In this document: positions 1-7,049 of the stretch, one piece after another
Numbering within the stretch: position 1 is the first letter of the stretch
Layout: each line of letters starts with the position of its first letter
Source of the DNA: Candidatus Sigynarchaeota archaeon
GTDB lineage: Archaea > Asgardarchaeota > Jordarchaeia > Jordarchaeales > Jordarchaeaceae
Length of the DNA: 21,527 nucleotides
Direction of reading: 5' to 3'
NCBI GenBank assembly: GCA_030587505.1
Contig: JAUQYY010000262.1
Coordinates: forward strand, 1-21,527
Made by a program: the position numbers and the translations under genes
Notes under the pieces: generated by a model
The model's database searches: none
What the model was told of the DNA's origin: nothing
The model's input: only the letters and a program-made list of their open reading frames with translations

Positions 1-1
1 T

Positions 2-448
2 GAAAGACTGTTAAGGAACGCCATGATGGCGGTCGCGGTGGCTTTAATGCATCAGAAGGTTGTGGGTGGAGGGGGATCGATAGAGCTCGAACTCGCGAAA
101 CACGTTAGAAAAAACGCATATTCTGTCATGGGTAAGAAGCAGCTGGCGATGATCGAATTCGCCTCAGCTCTCGAACAGGTTCCGCGTATTCTGGCGTCGA
201 ATGCTGGTATGGATGAGACCACCACCCTACTTGAGCTGCGCTCAATGCACAGCGACTCTCAGAACTGGATAGGAATCGACGTTGAAAACAAAAAGCTGAG
301 AGACATGGTTGAATACGGTGTTATAGAACCAAGCTACGCGAAGATTAAATCCATTAAAAGCGCCACAGAGTTCGCCTCGTCTATTCTCAGGGTCGATGGA
401 ATGTACATAAGCAAAATGGGATTGGAAAAAAGAGACCAAGCCAAGTAA
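2..448 (+). CDS. Thermosome (group II chaperonin) subunit, C-terminal part, 5' end outside window
   Basis: This is the last ~148 residues of an archaeal group II chaperonin, the double-ring ATP-dependent folding machine of the cytosol. The frame is open from base 2, reading ERLLRNAMMA and onward, so the gene starts before the window; the ATG at 23 is internal. It covers the end of the intermediate domain and the C-terminal equatorial domain. The landmarks are GGGGSIELELAKHV (family: PGGGAxExxLA), QLAMIEFASALEQVPRILASNAG, a GIDV strand, GVIEPSYAKIKSIKSATEFA and the final ILRVDG strand. The usual P before GGG is V, and the tail ends MGLEKRDQAK instead of the Gly/Met-rich GGM tail of many thermosomes, so this may be a divergent paralogue. 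ATPase residues lie mainly upstream and cannot be checked. It converges on cysS. Family assignment is firm; subunit type is not determinable. Confidence 0.93.
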   Translation, partial: ERLLRNAMMAVAVALMHQKVVGGGGSIELELAKHVRKNAYSVMGKKQLAMIEFASALEQVPRILASNAGMDETTTLLELRSMHSDSQNWIGIDVENKKLRDMVEYGVIEPSYAKIKSIKSATEFASSILRVDGMYISKMGLEKRDQAK

Positions 449-500
449 ACCGCCCCAAATCCCGAGTAACTTCTAAGCTCTAGGTTTTATTCGAAAAATG

Positions 501-533
501 GAACCTACAAAGTGGGTTCATAGTAGAACCTAC
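501..533. repeat. Short repeat GAACCTAC with inverted copy at the 3' end of cysS
   Basis: GAACCTAC occurs at 501-508 and again at 526-533, with an inverted partner GTGGGTTC at 512-519. Read on the minus strand just after the cysS stop, GGTTC-TACTAT-GAACC can form a 5-bp hairpin, followed further on by a T-rich stretch. It may act as the cysS terminator in this convergent gap. The structure is short and its function is inferred. Confidence 0.35.
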
Positions 534-1960
534 TTCTCGATAATCTTCCAAGTTGTACCCTCCCGGGAGTCCTCAAGGAGAATACCTGCTTCCCGCATTC
601 TCTCACGTATGTAATCAGCTGTCTCCCAGTCTTTCTCTTTGCGGAACCTGTTTCTGAGTTCGATTAGAATATCTACGAGCTTGCCCACAGTTTCCTCATA
701 GGTCTCTCTTCTTTCCTCCTCCTGGAACAGTCCCAGGATTTGCCCGAACTCATTGTAGGTTTGTAGAGCCTCCTCTAGGGTGCTTCTGCTAATCCTGCTG
801 CTCGCGTCTAAGGAGTTAACCATTCGGGTCAGCTCGAAGATAGCTGGCATCGCTTCCCTTGTGTTAAAATCGTCGTCCATGGCGTCCATGAACTTTTGCT
901 TGGATTTTCTCACCTGTTCTATTAGCTCCCTTTCCTCTTTGCTCGGCTCTTTTGACTCCTCCCGGCTCTGCTTGATTAATGTTTTCAGCTTGTTAATTGC
1001 GCCGCGTATCCGTTGAAGGGCCTGTTTCGCCTCCTGTAGATGCTTATCACTGTAATCGATCTGGCTCCTGTAATGTGTGCTCAGAAGGAAGAACCTCAGG
1101 GTTTCACCGTCGTACTTTTCCAGAACCTCTCTTATTGTGAAAAAGTTTCCAAGGGACTTTGACATTTTTTCCTTGTTTATGGTGACAAAGCCGTTGTGAA
1201 TCCAGTACTTCACAAAGGGTTTGCCCGTGTAGGCTTCCGACTGGGCGATTTCGCACTCGTGATGGGGGAAAATCAAGTCCATGCCGCCCCCGTGGATGTC
1301 TATGCTTGGACCAAGGTACTTTATCGCCATAGCGGAGCACTCTATGTGCCATCCTGGTCTTCCCTTACCCCACGGGCTCTCCCAAAAAATCTCCCCCGGT
1401 TTAACCTTTTTCCAGAGGGCGAAGTCCCTCGGGTCCCTCTTGTTTTTGTCCACCTCCACCCTTGCGCCGGCTAGGATGTTTTCCATGGGTTGATGTGACA
1501 GTTTACCGTAGTCCTTCGCCTTCGATACACTGAAGTAGACGTTGCCATCAACCTCGTAGGCGTACCCCTCCTTTATTAATCGGTCAATGAACTCAATTAT
1601 TTCGGGTATGTGGTCGCTCACCTTTGGGTGTATGTTAGCCCTTTGAACGTTCAGCTTTTCCATGTCTTCAAAATAAGCCTCGGTGAACCTCTTCGAGAGG
1701 GACAGAGGGTCTTCCCCTAGCTCGTTTGCACGTTTTATAATCTTGTCATCCACATCGGTAATGTTCTGAATATAGATAACGGTGTAGCCCTTGTACTCCA
1801 AGTATCTCCTAATAACATCGAAGGCCACATATGAACGCGCGTGACCCACGTGCGAATAGTCATACACCGTGGGCCCGCAGACGTACATTCCAACTCTTTT
1901 CCCATTGAGGGGGATGAACTCCTCCTTCTTTCGTGTGAGTGTATTGTATACCCTCAACAA
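530..1960 (-). CDS. cysS: Cysteinyl-tRNA synthetase
   Basis: This class I aminoacyl-tRNA synthetase (476 aa, normal length) charges tRNA-Cys with cysteine using ATP in the cytosol. The Rossmann-fold signature HVGH is at residues 37-40 and the second signature KMSKS at 265-269. The zinc ligands that select cysteine are all present: C28 in CGPTVYDYSH, C208 in WHIECS, and H233 and E237 in FPHHECEIAQ. A helical anticodon-binding region follows. The start is TTG, the first of two consecutive TTG codons. It is preceded by GAGGT about 8 nt upstream, and the protein begins exactly where the family does (LRVYNTLTRKKEEF). The gene stands alone, convergent with the thermosome gene. Its presence means the cell can charge cysteine directly, although the indirect SepRS/SepCysS route could also exist elsewhere. 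Confidence 0.97.
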   Translation of the reverse strand: MLRVYNTLTRKKEEFIPLNGKRVGMYVCGPTVYDYSHVGHARSYVAFDVIRRYLEYKGYTVIYIQNITDVDDKIIKRANELGEDPLSLSKRFTEAYFEDMEKLNVQRANIHPKVSDHIPEIIEFIDRLIKEGYAYEVDGNVYFSVSKAKDYGKLSHQPMENILAGARVEVDKNKRDPRDFALWKKVKPGEIFWESPWGKGRPGWHIECSAMAIKYLGPSIDIHGGGMDLIFPHHECEIAQSEAYTGKPFVKYWIHNGFVTINKEKMSKSLGNFFTIREVLEKYDGETLRFFLLSTHYRSQIDYSDKHLQEAKQALQRIRGAINKLKTLIKQSREESKEPSKEERELIEQVRKSKQKFMDAMDDDFNTREAMPAIFELTRMVNSLDASSRISRSTLEEALQTYNEFGQILGLFQEEERRETYEETVGKLVDILIELRNRFRKEKDWETADYIRERMREAGILLEDSREGTTWKIIEK

Positions 1961-2123
1961 GCCCTTTTACCTCACTATAAACGTGTTTTTTCGGTCTATC
2001 CGTGCGCGTGAGTACCATTCAGAGGGGAATTCGTTTTCTCAGGAAACGTTTAGAAGCGCCCTTTTTATTTCTATTTCATTTTTTAAAAACGCAGGCCGCA
2101 AACAGAGGAGTTTACGACGGGTT

Positions 2124-2840
2124 CTAAATGCAGTCCAGCAGGAATTCGCTCAGGTCCTTCGTCCGCAGCTTGGAGCCGCATGCCCTAGCCGCATCGTTTA
2201 GATTGCGTGTACAAAAGGGGCAAGTGGTGATTATCACATCCACATCCAGTTGTTCCGCGTCTTCAAGTCTTTGAATTCCTAGTTTCTGCGCGGTTTCAGG
2301 GTAACCCGCCTTAACACCTCCCCCCGCCCCGCAGCAGCGACTTCTTTCCCTGCTCCGTCTCATCTCCACCAGCTCCACGCTTTTTATTGATTCGAGTATG
2401 TTCCTAGGAGGATCATAAACGCCCAGCCCCCGCCCCAGATGGCAGGGATCGTGATATGTTACCCTAACTGGTGAGCCGTGGTCCAGCTTCAAATCGCTTC
2501 TCTTTAGAGCCGTGTCGAGGTACTCGGTGAGATGGAGAACTTCGATTCGAAAGTCCAGATACTCGGGGTAGACCCTTCTGAAAGTTTTAGCGCAACCCGC
2601 GCACTCCGTTACCAACGTCCTAATGCTCATCTCAGCGAATAATTCCGCGTTTTTCCTTGCGAGCTCAACCCCTTCATCCACCAAGCCCATGTTGAAGAGA
2701 ACCGAGCCGCAGCAGAGTTCACCGTAGCCTATGATTTTGAAATCCACTCCTAGCCTTTCCAAGATCTTGGCACTGGACCTGGCGATTTTCTGCAGCCTAT
2801 AGGCAGCCGTGCACCCTGCGTAGTAAGCTAACCCTGTCAT
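2124..2840 (-). CDS. GlcF/HdrB-like subunit with two CCG (cysteine-rich) domains
   Basis: This 238-aa protein contains two cysteine-rich CCG domains, as in the C-terminal half of glycolate oxidase subunit GlcF, GlpC and heterodisulfide reductase HdrB. First domain: C10 (YYAGC), C43-C44-G, C80-AG-C83. Second domain: C133 (HDPCHLGR), C169-C170-GAGGG, C207-PF-C210. These cysteines bind iron-sulfur clusters or link electron flow to quinone or another acceptor. The ATG overlaps the stop of the upstream ferredoxin-like gene (ATGA), so the two are probably translationally coupled. Together they equal one GlcF protein (134 + 238 aa) cut at the linker between the ferredoxin and CCG regions. The upstream neighbour glcD supplies the FAD oxidase. 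The real substrate (glycolate, lactate or another 2-hydroxy acid) cannot be told from sequence. Confidence 0.88.
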   Translation of the reverse strand: MTGLAYYAGCTAAYRLQKIARSSAKILERLGVDFKIIGYGELCCGSVLFNMGLVDEGVELARKNAELFAEMSIRTLVTECAGCAKTFRRVYPEYLDFRIEVLHLTEYLDTALKRSDLKLDHGSPVRVTYHDPCHLGRGLGVYDPPRNILESIKSVELVEMRRSRERSRCCGAGGGVKAGYPETAQKLGIQRLEDAEQLDVDVIITTCPFCTRNLNDAARACGSKLRTKDLSEFLLDCI

Positions 2841-3241
2841 TTGTGTTCATCTCGAAGCCAGGAGCCTCTACTCGACCTCGGCTCTCCGTAAGGGTTACCC
2901 TCTCTCCTGATGTTTTCCAGTATTCGACCGAGAGAGCTTGGACCGTAGTTGTTCTCGGCCAACACGCGCTTTAGAGTCTTTATGATTTCGGTGGTGGGAA
3001 TACCCGAAGGGCAGAAAATTAGGCAGTACTCACAGGTGGTGCAGGAGAATGTCTTCTCGGCGATATATTCTGAGAATTCTAACCTGTTTTCGAGGATGCC
3101 TCGGGCGATTTGAATCCTTCCCCTAGCGATGTTCGACGCCCAACCGTAACCCTCGTACAGTGGACACTTTATGCAGAATCCACAGCGCATACAACTGTAA
3201 ATATCGTCCGCGTATTCTTCCAGTTTCTTGAGCTGCGCCAC
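2837..3241 (-). CDS. Ferredoxin-like 2x[4Fe-4S] subunit (N-terminal half of GlcF / HdrC-like)
   Basis: This 134-aa electron carrier corresponds to the N-terminal part of GlcF or to HdrC. Two cluster motifs are visible. The first is at residues 17-26 (C-MR-C-GF-C-IK-CP) and the second around residues 67-77 (C-TT-C-EY-C-LIF-CP). The second has the standard Cx2Cx2Cx3CP spacing; the first has only two residues before its last cysteine, one fewer than usual. The start is GTG with GAGGTGATTCTGG just upstream, which is a good ribosome binding site, and lies 6 bp after the glcD stop. The end overlaps the CCG-domain gene by 4 bp. It probably passes electrons from the FAD of the GlcD-like protein to the CCG subunit. 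Family assignment is firm; physiological acceptor unknown. Confidence 0.88.
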   Translation of the reverse strand: MAQLKKLEEYADDIYSCMRCGFCIKCPLYEGYGWASNIARGRIQIARGILENRLEFSEYIAEKTFSCTTCEYCLIFCPSGIPTTEIIKTLKRVLAENNYGPSSLGRILENIRREGNPYGEPRSSRGSWLRDEHK

Positions 3242-3247
3242 CCAGAA

Positions 3248-4654
3248 TCACCTCAAGGGTTCACCCGCATAGCCCCATGGTTTCCCCTTGCCCGGGTTCA
3301 GAATATTGTAGGGGTCAAAAACCCGTTTTATGCCCCTCATGAGGGCCATCTCCACTGGTCCGTGTTCCTTCTCTATGAAAGGCTTTCTTATGAGCCCGAC
3401 GCCGTGTTCACCCGTGATGGAGCCTCCGAGGTCTAAGGCCACTTCATTATAGACAATGTTTAGAGCCTCGAAGAACGCGTCTCGCTGTTCGGGTATTCTC
3501 TCATCGTACAGGAAGGTGGGGTGCAGGTTACCATCCCCCGCGTGTCCGAACGTGGCAACCCTAATCAGGTTACCAACCCTTTCGGGAATCCTCTGTATTC
3601 TCTTGAGAGCTTCGGGAATCTTTGAAATAGGAACAGTAAGGTCCTCCATGGTTGTCGTAACGGAGCACCTGGCCAACGCCGCGTACGCGGATTTCCTAGC
3701 GGTCCAAAGAGTGCCGCGCTCCTCCCCGTCCCGAGCCATGCTCCACTCCGTTGGATTCATTTTCAGAACCGTTTCAACGATTGTTTCTAATTCCCTTTCG
3801 GCGGCGGATTCAACACCGTCGGTCTCTACGAGGAGCATCGCCTCACATTCGGGGATACTCAGACCCGCATACTCAGCTGAAGTGTTGAGGGTAAGCCTGC
3901 CCAGAAACTCCATAGCACATGGAACAACTCCGGACACGCGAGCCTTCACAATCGCCCTACCCGCCCGGTCTAAATCGTCGAAAAGAAACATCGCGGTCTT
4001 ATGGCCCTCCGGGAGAGGTTGAACCCGCAGTCCTATTCGGGTGATAACCGCCAGTGTTCCCTCAGAACCGCACAACAACCCTGTCAAATCGTAACCCGAA
4101 ACCGATTTCAAGGTGCTTGAACCGGTGTAAATAACCTCGCCGGTCGGCAGAACAGCCTCCAACCACAGAACCCAATCCTTCGTTTTACCGTACTTTATGG
4201 CCCGATTGCCAGCGGAATTGTTGGCAACCATGCCCCCAAGAGTCGCCACCGAGCTGCTCGCTGGGTCGGGTGGGAAAAAGTACCCATAACCCTCTAAGAA
4301 CTCGTTCAAATCGTCGCATATCACTCCGGGCTCAAGCACCACCTGTAGATTATCTTCGTCAAAACCTATGATTCTGTTCATTCGAGTTAGGTCGAGCACA
4401 ATGCCCCCATTGACGGGTAGGGGAGACCCAGCGGCGCTTGTTCCCGAGCCCCTCGGGTACACGGGTGTTCGATTCTCACAGGCTAGTTTAAGGACCCGGG
4501 AAACCTCGACGGTATTTGCGGGCCTGACCACCACATCTGCGAAGTACTGATAGGGTGTGGAATCCCGCGAGTAGCAGTAGATTTCAGCCGGATCGGTATT
4601 GACGTTTTCCTCTCCAACAATCTCGGCCAGCCTGTTTAGCGTTTGAGGTTGCAT
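3248..4654 (-). CDS. glcD: FAD-linked 2-hydroxyacid oxidase, GlcD / D-lactate dehydrogenase family
   Basis: This 468-aa flavoprotein of the FAD_binding_4 / FAD-oxidase C-terminal family oxidises a 2-hydroxy acid such as glycolate or D-lactate to the keto acid. FAD-binding elements are PRGSGTSAAG at 67-76, PPDPASSSVATLGG at 128-141, NNSAGNRAIKYGKT just after, and GLLCGSEGTLAVIT at 192-205. The C-terminal substrate-side motifs GHAGDGNLH (370-378) and GEHGVG (415-420), which carry conserved histidines, are present, followed by the usual DPYNILNPGK ending. The ATG has GGTG five bases upstream. It sits between the aminotransferase (8-bp gap) and the split iron-sulfur subunit (6-bp gap), so the cluster is almost certainly one transcript. 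The aminotransferase neighbour makes glyoxylate or pyruvate the likely product, but substrate is inferred only. Confidence 0.93.
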   Translation of the reverse strand: MQPQTLNRLAEIVGEENVNTDPAEIYCYSRDSTPYQYFADVVVRPANTVEVSRVLKLACENRTPVYPRGSGTSAAGSPLPVNGGIVLDLTRMNRIIGFDEDNLQVVLEPGVICDDLNEFLEGYGYFFPPDPASSSVATLGGMVANNSAGNRAIKYGKTKDWVLWLEAVLPTGEVIYTGSSTLKSVSGYDLTGLLCGSEGTLAVITRIGLRVQPLPEGHKTAMFLFDDLDRAGRAIVKARVSGVVPCAMEFLGRLTLNTSAEYAGLSIPECEAMLLVETDGVESAAERELETIVETVLKMNPTEWSMARDGEERGTLWTARKSAYAALARCSVTTTMEDLTVPISKIPEALKRIQRIPERVGNLIRVATFGHAGDGNLHPTFLYDERIPEQRDAFFEALNIVYNEVALDLGGSITGEHGVGLIRKPFIEKEHGPVEMALMRGIKRVFDPYNILNPGKGKPWGYAGEPLR

Positions 4655-4662
4655 AGTTTCAC

Positions 4663-5839
4663 CTATTCTTCGAAAACTTCCACGGCGGCTGCGACTCCTT
4701 CACCAGGCTTTACCGGGAGGCCTTCCTTCCTCAGGGCTCTTTCCAAGGCTTCCAGCACAAGGATCACATTCCGCTCACAAGCGTTGATTCCCATTAGTCC
4801 GATTCTCCAGATTTTGCCTTCGAGTTCTCCGAGTCCTCCTCCTATCTCAATGTTGAAATCGTTTAGGAGGGTTCTCCTCACGTTCACGTCGGAAACGCCC
4901 TCAGGGATTTTAACTGCTGTCAGAGAGGGTAAACGGTTTCTTGCGGAGAGTGTTTCCAGCCCAATGGCGTTCAAACCCCTTATCAAGGCCTGGCTAGACT
5001 CTAGGTGTTGCTTCCACCTCTCCTCCAAGCCCTTCTCGTAAATTATCCTCAGAGCCTCTCTGAGGGCGTAGATCATGGAGATTGGAGCCGTGTGGTGATA
5101 AACCCTGTCTTCCTCCCAGTACTTTTCTATCAGGTTGAGGTCAAGGTACCAGCTTTGAATCTTACCCTCACGATCTTTCACGAACTCAGCGGCTTTCTCG
5201 TTGAGAGTAATAGGAGACAGGCCGGGAGGACAATTTAGACATTTCTGCGTCCCGCTGTAACTTATATCCACGCCGTGCTGGTCAATTTCTAATTCGACGC
5301 CCCCTAGGGATGTAACCGTATCAGCCAGGAGTAGAGCGCCGTACCTTGTGGCTATTTTCGAGATCTTCGCCAGAGGCGGTAGAACGCCGGTTGAGGTTTC
5401 GGCGTGCACCAAGGCAACAAGCTTGGCGTTAGAGTTTGCCAAAGCGTCTTCCACGCTCTCCGCCTTTAATGCTTCACCCCAGTTTTCCCGGACCTCGATC
5501 GGAGTTCCGCCGCACCTTTTGACTATCGCACTCATCCTCTGGCCGAAAAAACCATTCACCCCTACAACCACTTCGTCCCCTTGACCCACCAGGTTAACGA
5601 GGCAGGTTTCCATACCCGCGCTACCAGTACCCGAAACGGGTATAGTGAACCTGTTCTCGGTTCTAAAAACGTACCTCAACAGCTCCATAATTTCGTCCAT
5701 GATTTCTAAGAAGTAGGGGGTCTAAGTGGCCGACCAGAGGCATAGACATCCCCCTCAGCACTCGAGGGTCAACATTACTGGGACCCGGCCCAAGCAAAAT
5801 CCTTGATGGGGGAGCCAACTCACCATACTTTTTCTCCAT
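4663..5839 (-). CDS. AGXT-type alanine/serine-glyoxylate aminotransferase, interrupted by a one-base frameshift
   Basis: This PLP-dependent class V aminotransferase resembles eukaryotic AGXT and serine-glyoxylate aminotransferases, which move an amino group from alanine or serine to glyoxylate or pyruvate. The intact frame 4663-5700 (345 aa) holds SGTGSAGMET, the PLP aspartate in LLLADTVTSLGG, the PLP lysine in SGTQKCLNCPPG (K153 of this frame), YHHTAPISMIYALREAL, and IEIGGGLG near the end. It lacks the family N-terminus. That part (MEKKYGELAPPSRILLGPG, then SNVDPRVLRGMSMPLVGHLD) is read from an ATG at 5839 in another frame. Dropping one base from a run of five C on the coding strand (5716-5720) joins the two as GHLDPYFLEIMDE, giving a normal ~391 aa. 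GGAAGGTC precedes the ATG. It may be a real mutation, slippage or an assembly error. First gene of the glcD operon. Confidence 0.88.
5716..5720 (-). other. Probable frameshift site in aminotransferase gene (run of five C on coding strand)
   Basis: The plus strand reads GGGGG here. With five bases the upstream frame runs into DPLLLRNHG. With four it reads DPYFLEIMDE, the expected family sequence, and continues in the long downstream frame. The downstream frame alone meets a stop at 5722-5724 with no good start before 5700. Confidence 0.8.
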
Positions 5840-5948
5840 AGCGTTGACCTTCCATTCAGTTTAGTTGGATTAAGTTTACTTTAAGCAGCTTATTTGATTA
5901 ACGTGTCGGTTAAAACGGCTAATGCACTCCTTCCCCCTTAGGATGCGG

Positions 5949-6767
5949 CTATCTTCCGAATCTTCTCTCTCTCATCTGGTAGGTTCTGAGTGCACGCCAG
6001 AAATCGATTTTCCTCATCGCCGGCCAGAAAACATCACAGAAGTAGAGTTCAGAGTAAGCGGATTGCCACAGTAGAAAGCCGGAGAGTCTTTCTTCACCCG
6101 AAGTGCGAATAATCAGGGAGGGATCGGGTATTCCGGACGTGTAAAGGTGCTTTTCTATCAGATTCTCATCGATGTCTTCCACGTTAATCTCTCCGGACTT
6201 CACCTTTTTGGCTATTTCTTTGATAGCGTCAACTATTTCGGCTCTCCCCCCGTATCCTATAGCAATGTTGAGAAGAAACTTATCATAGTGCTTCGTCGCT
6301 TCCTCAGCCCTTCTGATCGCTTCCTGCACCCTCTTTGGTAGAAGATGTATCCTACCTATGGCCTTAATCCTCACGCGGTACTTGTGTATCTTTGCCTCTC
6401 TCAGTATTTCTTCAAACTTTTCCTCGGCGAGCTTCATTATCTCGTCGACTTCTTTCTTGGATCGCATAAAGTTCTCGGTTGAAAAGGCGTAGAGAGTAAC
6501 AATCTTAATGCCGGCATCCCACGCCCATTCCAGAAAGTCCCTCACTTTCTCGGCACCGTACCTGTGCCCTACCCACACATCCAAACCTAGCTGCCTTGCG
6601 AACCGCCGGTTACCATCCAGAATTACGGCCAAGTGCTCCGGCATCTTACCGTCCTTGATTTGGCGCCAAAGGATTTTCTCGTACACCGCCGAGAGTAAGC
6701 TCTGAACCCTATTAATAAAAGACAACGGTAAGCGAGATACTGGAAGATATTTGATGATGCGCTGCAT
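5949..6767 (-). CDS. uppS: Cis-prenyltransferase (undecaprenyl/polyprenyl diphosphate synthase family)
   Basis: This enzyme condenses isopentenyl diphosphate onto an allylic primer in cis to make the long polyprenyl lipid carrier used in archaeal N-glycosylation. The active-site motif AVILDGNRRFA contains the catalytic aspartate (D51 from the chosen start). It is followed by HRYGAEKV, TLYAFSTENF, GYGGRAEIVDA, IRTSGEERLSGFLLWQSAY and SELYF, the full family set. The frame is open to an ATG at 6812 (287 aa). The ATG at 6767 (272 aa) is preferred because GGGGTGG lies five bases upstream and it starts close to where the family does. The longer form would be nearly leaderless from the TATA element at about 6832-6840. 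The gene appears to be transcribed alone. Family is certain; product chain length is not. Confidence 0.95.
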   Translation of the reverse strand: MQRIIKYLPVSRLPLSFINRVQSLLSAVYEKILWRQIKDGKMPEHLAVILDGNRRFARQLGLDVWVGHRYGAEKVRDFLEWAWDAGIKIVTLYAFSTENFMRSKKEVDEIMKLAEEKFEEILREAKIHKYRVRIKAIGRIHLLPKRVQEAIRRAEEATKHYDKFLLNIAIGYGGRAEIVDAIKEIAKKVKSGEINVEDIDENLIEKHLYTSGIPDPSLIIRTSGEERLSGFLLWQSAYSELYFCDVFWPAMRKIDFWRALRTYQMRERRFGR

Positions 6768-6829
6768 AAAACCACCCCAATGAACCTTTTGAGACCACAC
6801 CCACAAGTCCATTGCAAATTTACTCTGAA

Positions 6830-6842
6830 ACGTATAAATAAA
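6830..6842 (-). promoter_or_regulatory. TATA-type promoter of the cis-prenyltransferase gene
   Basis: On the minus strand the sequence reads ATTTTATTTATACG. Start of transcription would fall near 6810, giving a leader of about 43 nt to the preferred ATG at 6767. This is inferred from spacing only. Confidence 0.45.
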
Positions 6843-6964
6843 ATCTTATGGAAAGATAATAAATCTTTTTGAGTTTAGGAAATGAGCCCCAGTCCCTTAT
6901 TACTCTTCACGATCTCTTTCGAATCTTATTTTAACCACCGTGAAGAGGAAGCAATCAGAATCTA

Positions 6965-6991
6965 CAAATAGGTATACATCCTACCTATTTG
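6965..6991. repeat. Perfect 10-bp inverted repeat with 7-nt spacer
   Basis: CAAATAGGTA at 6965-6974 and TACCTATTTG at 6982-6991 are exact reverse complements around TACATCC. It lies between the M24 peptidase stop (7050) and the upstream region of the cis-prenyltransferase. It could be a terminator stem for the peptidase transcript, without an obvious T-tract, or an operator. No gene is visible in 6843-7049. Confidence 0.6.
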
Positions 6992-7049
6992 AAGTGTTCG
7001 CTAATAACAGATTTCGTGTAACACCAGTACGTTGCCTACTCGAGAGGAA

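Noticed and set aside
2032..2048. CGTTTTC-TCA-GGAAACG stem upstream of cysS
   Set aside because: The loop has only three bases and one pair is G-T; without a T-tract or link to the cysS leader it is too weak to call a regulatory element.
4643..5041. 132-codon plus-strand frame antisense to the aminotransferase
   Set aside because: The opposite strand encodes a full recognised enzyme; this frame is Ser/Pro/Leu-rich shadow coding.
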